This document shows, piece by piece, positions 61,681 to 64,000 of a stretch of DNA of 64,000 nt (the stretch's first letter is position 1; each line of letters opens with the position of its first letter). Location: positions 1 to 64,000 of the forward strand of contig NZ_QANS01000001.1 in NCBI RefSeq assembly GCF_003052265.1, written 5' to 3'. Source of the DNA: Stenotrophobium rhamnosiphilum. GTDB taxonomy: Bacteria > Pseudomonadota > Gammaproteobacteria > Nevskiales > Nevskiaceae. The position numbers and the translations under genes are program-made. Under the pieces are notes generated by a model. It saw nothing but the letters and a program-made list of their open reading frames with translations. It did not search any database and was not told the DNA's origin.

Positions 61681-61697
61681 TAGTGATAAAATCACTA
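61681..61697. promoter_or_regulatory. Palindrome upstream of minC
   Basis: TAGTGAT-AAA-ATCACTA is a perfect inverted repeat 12 bp before minC, in the 91-bp gap to the divergent ATP-grasp gene. The GATAAAAT part could also serve as a -10 element, so a regulator bound here would block the min promoter. Confidence 0.45.
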
Positions 61698-61708
61698 AAG
61701 TTCCTACG

Positions 61709-62425
61709 ATGCAAACAATGCCCTCAGCTAAGAAAGTACTCGAATTCAAAGGTCGCATGCTGTCGTTAACGCGTGTACGCGTGCTCGACTCCGACCCCCA
61801 CGCGATCGAGGCTCAGCTCCGGGAGTTCGCTAAACAGATGCCGCAAGCGGTTGCGGGCATGCCGGTGATTTTGGAGTCCGACACGGCTTTGGACCTCGGC
61901 GGTCTGCTTTCTATCCTTAAATCCGTTGGAATGCAGCCAGTTGGCGTCAGCGATGGCCCTTTGGCGGAGTCGGCTCGTAACTGGGGTCTGCCCGTGCTGC
62001 CGCCGGATACCGGCAAGACGGCCCGCGCCATTCCTGAAGCTGCTGCTCCAGCGCCTGCCGCTGCCGCCGCTGCGCCAACGATTGTTGCCGCCAAACCACC
62101 CAAAATCATCACCACGCCGGTACGCTCCGGTCAGCAGATTTATGCTGAAGGTGGTGATTTAATCATCATCAATACCGTGAGCCCTGGCGCGGAAGTCATC
62201 GCCGACGGCTGCGTTCATGTTTACGGAACATTGCGCGGTCGCGCCATTGCTGGCGCCAAAGGCGACACCACCGCGCGCGTGTTTTGCCGTCGATTTGAAG
62301 CGGATCTGGTCGCGATTTGTGGCATTTATGCGGTAGCGGAACAAATGCAGGGCGAGTTGCGTAACAAACCTGCGCAAGCGTATTTAGTGGACGGCAAGCT
62401 CAAGCTTGATCGTCTCGATTGGTAA
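61709..62425 (+). CDS. minC: Septum site-determining protein MinC
   Basis: 238 residues. N-terminal MinC domain (FKGRMLSLTRVRVLDSDP ... about 1-105), an Ala/Pro-rich linker (AAAPAPAAAAAAPTI), and the C-terminal beta-helix domain with the MinD-contact sequence HVYGTLRGRAIAGAKGD, conserved in all MinC. It blocks FtsZ assembly at the poles. First gene of minCDE. ATG 61709 or the ATG three codons later could be the start. Confidence 0.95.
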   Translation: MQTMPSAKKVLEFKGRMLSLTRVRVLDSDPHAIEAQLREFAKQMPQAVAGMPVILESDTALDLGGLLSILKSVGMQPVGVSDGPLAESARNWGLPVLPPDTGKTARAIPEAAAPAPAAAAAAPTIVAAKPPKIITTPVRSGQQIYAEGGDLIIINTVSPGAEVIADGCVHVYGTLRGRAIAGAKGDTTARVFCRRFEADLVAICGIYAVAEQMQGELRNKPAQAYLVDGKLKLDRLDW

Positions 62426-62448
62426 GATTTTGTAACTGATTTTTTACT

Positions 62449-62519
62449 TGTAACCGAACAGAGGATTTCCCGTGGCCAATAAATGGCCGTGGTTACTTCC
62501 GGTACAAGGGTATTGGTAG
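62449..62519 (+). repeat. Decayed duplicate of the minD translation start, with 15-codon leader ORF
   Basis: TGTAACCGAACAGAGGATTT continuing CCCGTGG (62449-62475) is repeated exactly at 62579-62605, where it includes the minD ribosome binding site and GTG. After the GTG the first copy drifts, but GTGGTTACTTCCGGTA and AAGGGT still match minD codons. In the first copy the frame reads MANKWPWLLPVQGYW and stops at TAG 62517. It lies in the minC-minD gap. Confidence 0.85.
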
Positions 62520-62601
62520 AACGATTGTTATCGAGTAAGCGGTCAGTGCGGTCTTGATCGTTTGGATTAGTCAGGTTTTGTAACCGAACAGAGGATTTCC
62601 C

Positions 62602-63411
62602 GTGGCAAAAATCGTTGTGGTTACTTCCGGTAAGGGTGGTGTGGGTAAAACCACCACCAGCGCATCGTTCGCAACTGGCCTCGCTCAGCGCGGCAAGAAA
62701 ACAGTCGTTATCGACTTCGACGTGGGTCTGCGTAACCTCGACCTGATCATGGGTTGCGAACGCCGCGTGGTGTTCGACTTCGTTAACGTGATTCATGGCG
62801 AAGCGACGCTGCGCCAGGCGCTGATCAAGGACAAAGCCAACGAGAATTTATTTATTCTCGCCGCCAGCCAGACGCGCGACAAAGACGCGCTGACGGAAGA
62901 AGGCGTGGGCCGCGTGATTGATGAACTCGCTAAAGAGTTCGACTACATCATCTGCGATTCACCCGCCGGTATTGAACGCGGCGCGCATCTGGCGATGTAC
63001 TTCGCCGATGAAGCGCTCGTTGTGACCAACCCGGAAGTTTCTTCGGTGCGCGACTCTGATCGCGTACTCGGCTTGCTCTCCAGCAAGACGCGCAAAAGCG
63101 AGAAGGGCGAAGGTCGCGTGAAAGAACATTTGGTGCTGACGCGCTACAACCCTGCGCGTGTGCTCAAAGGCGAAATGCTTTCAGTGGATGACGTGCGCGA
63201 TATTCTCGCGATCCCATTGCTTGGCGTGATTCCAGAATCGGCAACGGTACTGACCTCCAGCAACGCGGGTACGCCTGTGATTGCGAACAAGGAAAGCGAT
63301 GCGGGTTCAGCGTATGACGATATCGTTGCTCGTTTCCTCGGCGAAGAGCGCGAACAGCGCTTCATTCACGCTGAAAAGAAAGGCCTGCTAGGCCGACTGT
63401 TCGGCAATTGA
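62602..63411 (+). CDS. minD: Septum site-determining protein MinD
   Basis: 269 residues from GTG 62602 with AGAGGA before it. Deviant Walker A SGKGGVGKTT (residues 9-18), IDFDVGLRNLDLIMG, FDYIICDSPAGIERGA and the C-terminal amphipathic membrane-targeting helix (KKGLLGRLFG). It is the membrane-bound ATPase that recruits MinC and is driven by MinE. Second gene of minCDE. Confidence 0.97.
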   Translation: MAKIVVVTSGKGGVGKTTTSASFATGLAQRGKKTVVIDFDVGLRNLDLIMGCERRVVFDFVNVIHGEATLRQALIKDKANENLFILAASQTRDKDALTEEGVGRVIDELAKEFDYIICDSPAGIERGAHLAMYFADEALVVTNPEVSSVRDSDRVLGLLSSKTRKSEKGEGRVKEHLVLTRYNPARVLKGEMLSVDDVRDILAIPLLGVIPESATVLTSSNAGTPVIANKESDAGSAYDDIVARFLGEEREQRFIHAEKKGLLGRLFGN

Positions 63412-63422
63412 AGGAGTCTCCC

Positions 63423-63683
63423 ATGGATTGGCTAAAATTTTTCCGCGGTGAGCCCAAGAACACGGCGAATCTGGCGAGAGATCGCCTGAAAGTTGTGGTC
63501 GCACATCAGCGCGAAGGTCGTATGGGGACTGGCCCCACTTATTTGCCGCGTCTGCGCGAGGAAATCCTCGACGTGGTGCGCAAGTACGTGCAAGTGCCGG
63601 ACAGCGCCGTGAGAATCGACGTGCAACGTGAAGATGGTCTCGAGGTGCTCGAGATGAACATCGCGTTGCCGGAGCACAACTAA
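63423..63683 (+). CDS. minE: Cell division topological specificity factor MinE
   Basis: 86 residues from ATG 63423, preferred over the earlier TTG frame because AAGGAG stands just before it and the family begins MxWLxFF. The anti-MinCD helix (TANLARDRLKVVVAHQR) and the C-terminal dimerisation strand (SAVRIDVQREDGLEVLEMNI) are intact. It stimulates MinD ATPase and sets pole-to-pole oscillation. Ends the operon, 11 bp after minD. Confidence 0.96.
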   Translation: MDWLKFFRGEPKNTANLARDRLKVVVAHQREGRMGTGPTYLPRLREEILDVVRKYVQVPDSAVRIDVQREDGLEVLEMNIALPEHN

Positions 63684-63698
63684 GATTCAGCTGAATAA

Positions 63699-63727
63699 GA
63701 AACGGCCAGCATTGCTGGCCGTTTCTT
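63699..63727 (+). terminator. Rho-independent terminator of minCDE
   Basis: GAAACGGCCAGC-ATT-GCTGGCCGTTTCTTT, 15 bp after minE. Confidence 0.92.
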
Positions 63728-63743
63728 TATGTGAGGATTGAAC

Positions 63744-64000
63744 ATGAATAGCGAACAAGCCAAAGCATTAACTGAGAGTTGGGTTGCTGCATGGAATGCA
63801 CACGATCTTCCGCGCATCCTCTCGCATTACAGCGATGACTTTGAAATGACTTCGCCTTACATCGTGCAAATCACCGGTGACGCGAGTGGCACGCTGCGCG
63901 GCAAGGCCGCAGTCGGTGCTTATTGGCAGAAGGCACTGGAGAAATTTCCAGATCTGCAATTTGAGTCGCAACATGTTCTGTATTCACCGGGCAGCGTCAC
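63744..64000 (+). CDS. SnoaL/NTF2-like protein, cut by the window end
   Basis: At least 85 residues are visible: MNSEQAKALTESWVAAWNAH, then DLPRILSHYSDDFEMTSP and LRGKAAVGAYWQKALEKFPDLQFE. The ESWVAAWNxHDLxxILxHYxDDxE pattern is typical of the nuclear transport factor 2-like (SnoaL) family. Start ATG has GAGGAT before it. Family members are small cone-shaped proteins with varied or unknown activity. Confidence 0.8.
   Translation, partial: MNSEQAKALTESWVAAWNAHDLPRILSHYSDDFEMTSPYIVQITGDASGTLRGKAAVGAYWQKALEKFPDLQFESQHVLYSPGSV

Noticed and set aside
1..64000. CRISPR arrays, tRNA and rRNA genes
   Set aside because: No regularly spaced direct repeats, no tRNA T-loop/acceptor pairs and no rRNA sequence were noticed; the repeats present are dispersed palindromes. 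A tRNAscan or CRISPR finder run would settle it.

Overview
The window looks like chromosomal DNA of a gammaproteobacterium, possibly near the Xanthomonadales/Nevskiales. I infer this from the minCDE operon, a class Ia ribonucleotide reductase with an ATP cone, a DUF1302 outer-membrane protein paired with a virulence-factor-type lipase, and dispersed palindromic repeats of a kind common in that group. No rRNA, tRNA, CRISPR array or intact transposase was seen. Coding density is high, and the spaces between genes are often filled by repeats.

Region by region. 1-2650 is an accessory stretch with one clear integron attC site (676-741) after a small membrane-protein cassette, followed by decayed or truncated genes: an ORF with two in-frame TGA codons, a shortened GNAT acetyltransferase, an intact GNAT, and a VOC gene with an internal TGA. 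2915-4552 encodes a secreted TPR protein. 4.7-7.4 kb is a TetR regulator divergent from a CocE/NonD-type lipoprotein hydrolase, with three palindromes between them. 7.4-10.5 kb holds an IS3-type remnant and a TetR-SDR-old-yellow-enzyme cluster with its own operator. 10.8-15 kb carries an ICL/PEP-mutase relative with an altered N-terminus, a histone H1-like protein, an SDR, a small transaldolase and a bacterial homologue of the METTL9/DREV methyltransferase. 16.2-20.6 kb is nrdAB with candidate NrdR boxes. 21-22.5 kb is a GH5 endoglycoceramidase-like lipoprotein.

22.6-27.2 kb is a signalling island: an FHA protein with a degenerate cyclase-like domain, an active-looking class III cyclase-FHA protein, a membrane Ser/Thr kinase and a GGDEF diguanylate cyclase. 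27.2-31.6 kb is a four-gene MacB/DevBCA-like ABC export operon. 31.9-45.3 kb is mixed: alpha/beta hydrolases, a ParD-like/zeta toxin pair, a CysH-family reductase, a GST, a small HEWGH membrane protein, an MFS-acyltransferase fusion, an LpxH-like phosphatase, a diiron-type PF10118 protein, an AlkA-type glycosylase, a CoxE-like VWA protein, a MAPEG protein and a SanA-like DUF218 protein. 45.4-52.9 kb has the DUF1302/lipase pair and glpD with an atypical SDR and a hydrolase.

53-61.6 kb contains the four parts of the Anbu (ancestral proteasome-like) system: a DUF2126 transglutaminase-like protein, the Anbu peptidase, an alpha-E protein and a circularly permuted ATP-grasp ligase. Here the parts are divided among three transcription units, and a large palindromic repeat element lies between the first two. 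61.7-63.7 kb is minCDE, with a decayed duplicate of the minD translation start ahead of minD. The window ends inside an NTF2-like gene.

Two near-identical elements of about 800 bp (39.34-40.18 kb and 56.34-57.21 kb), each a long imperfect palindrome, plus a 264-bp nested-palindrome element (34.99-35.25 kb), are the most notable non-coding structures.
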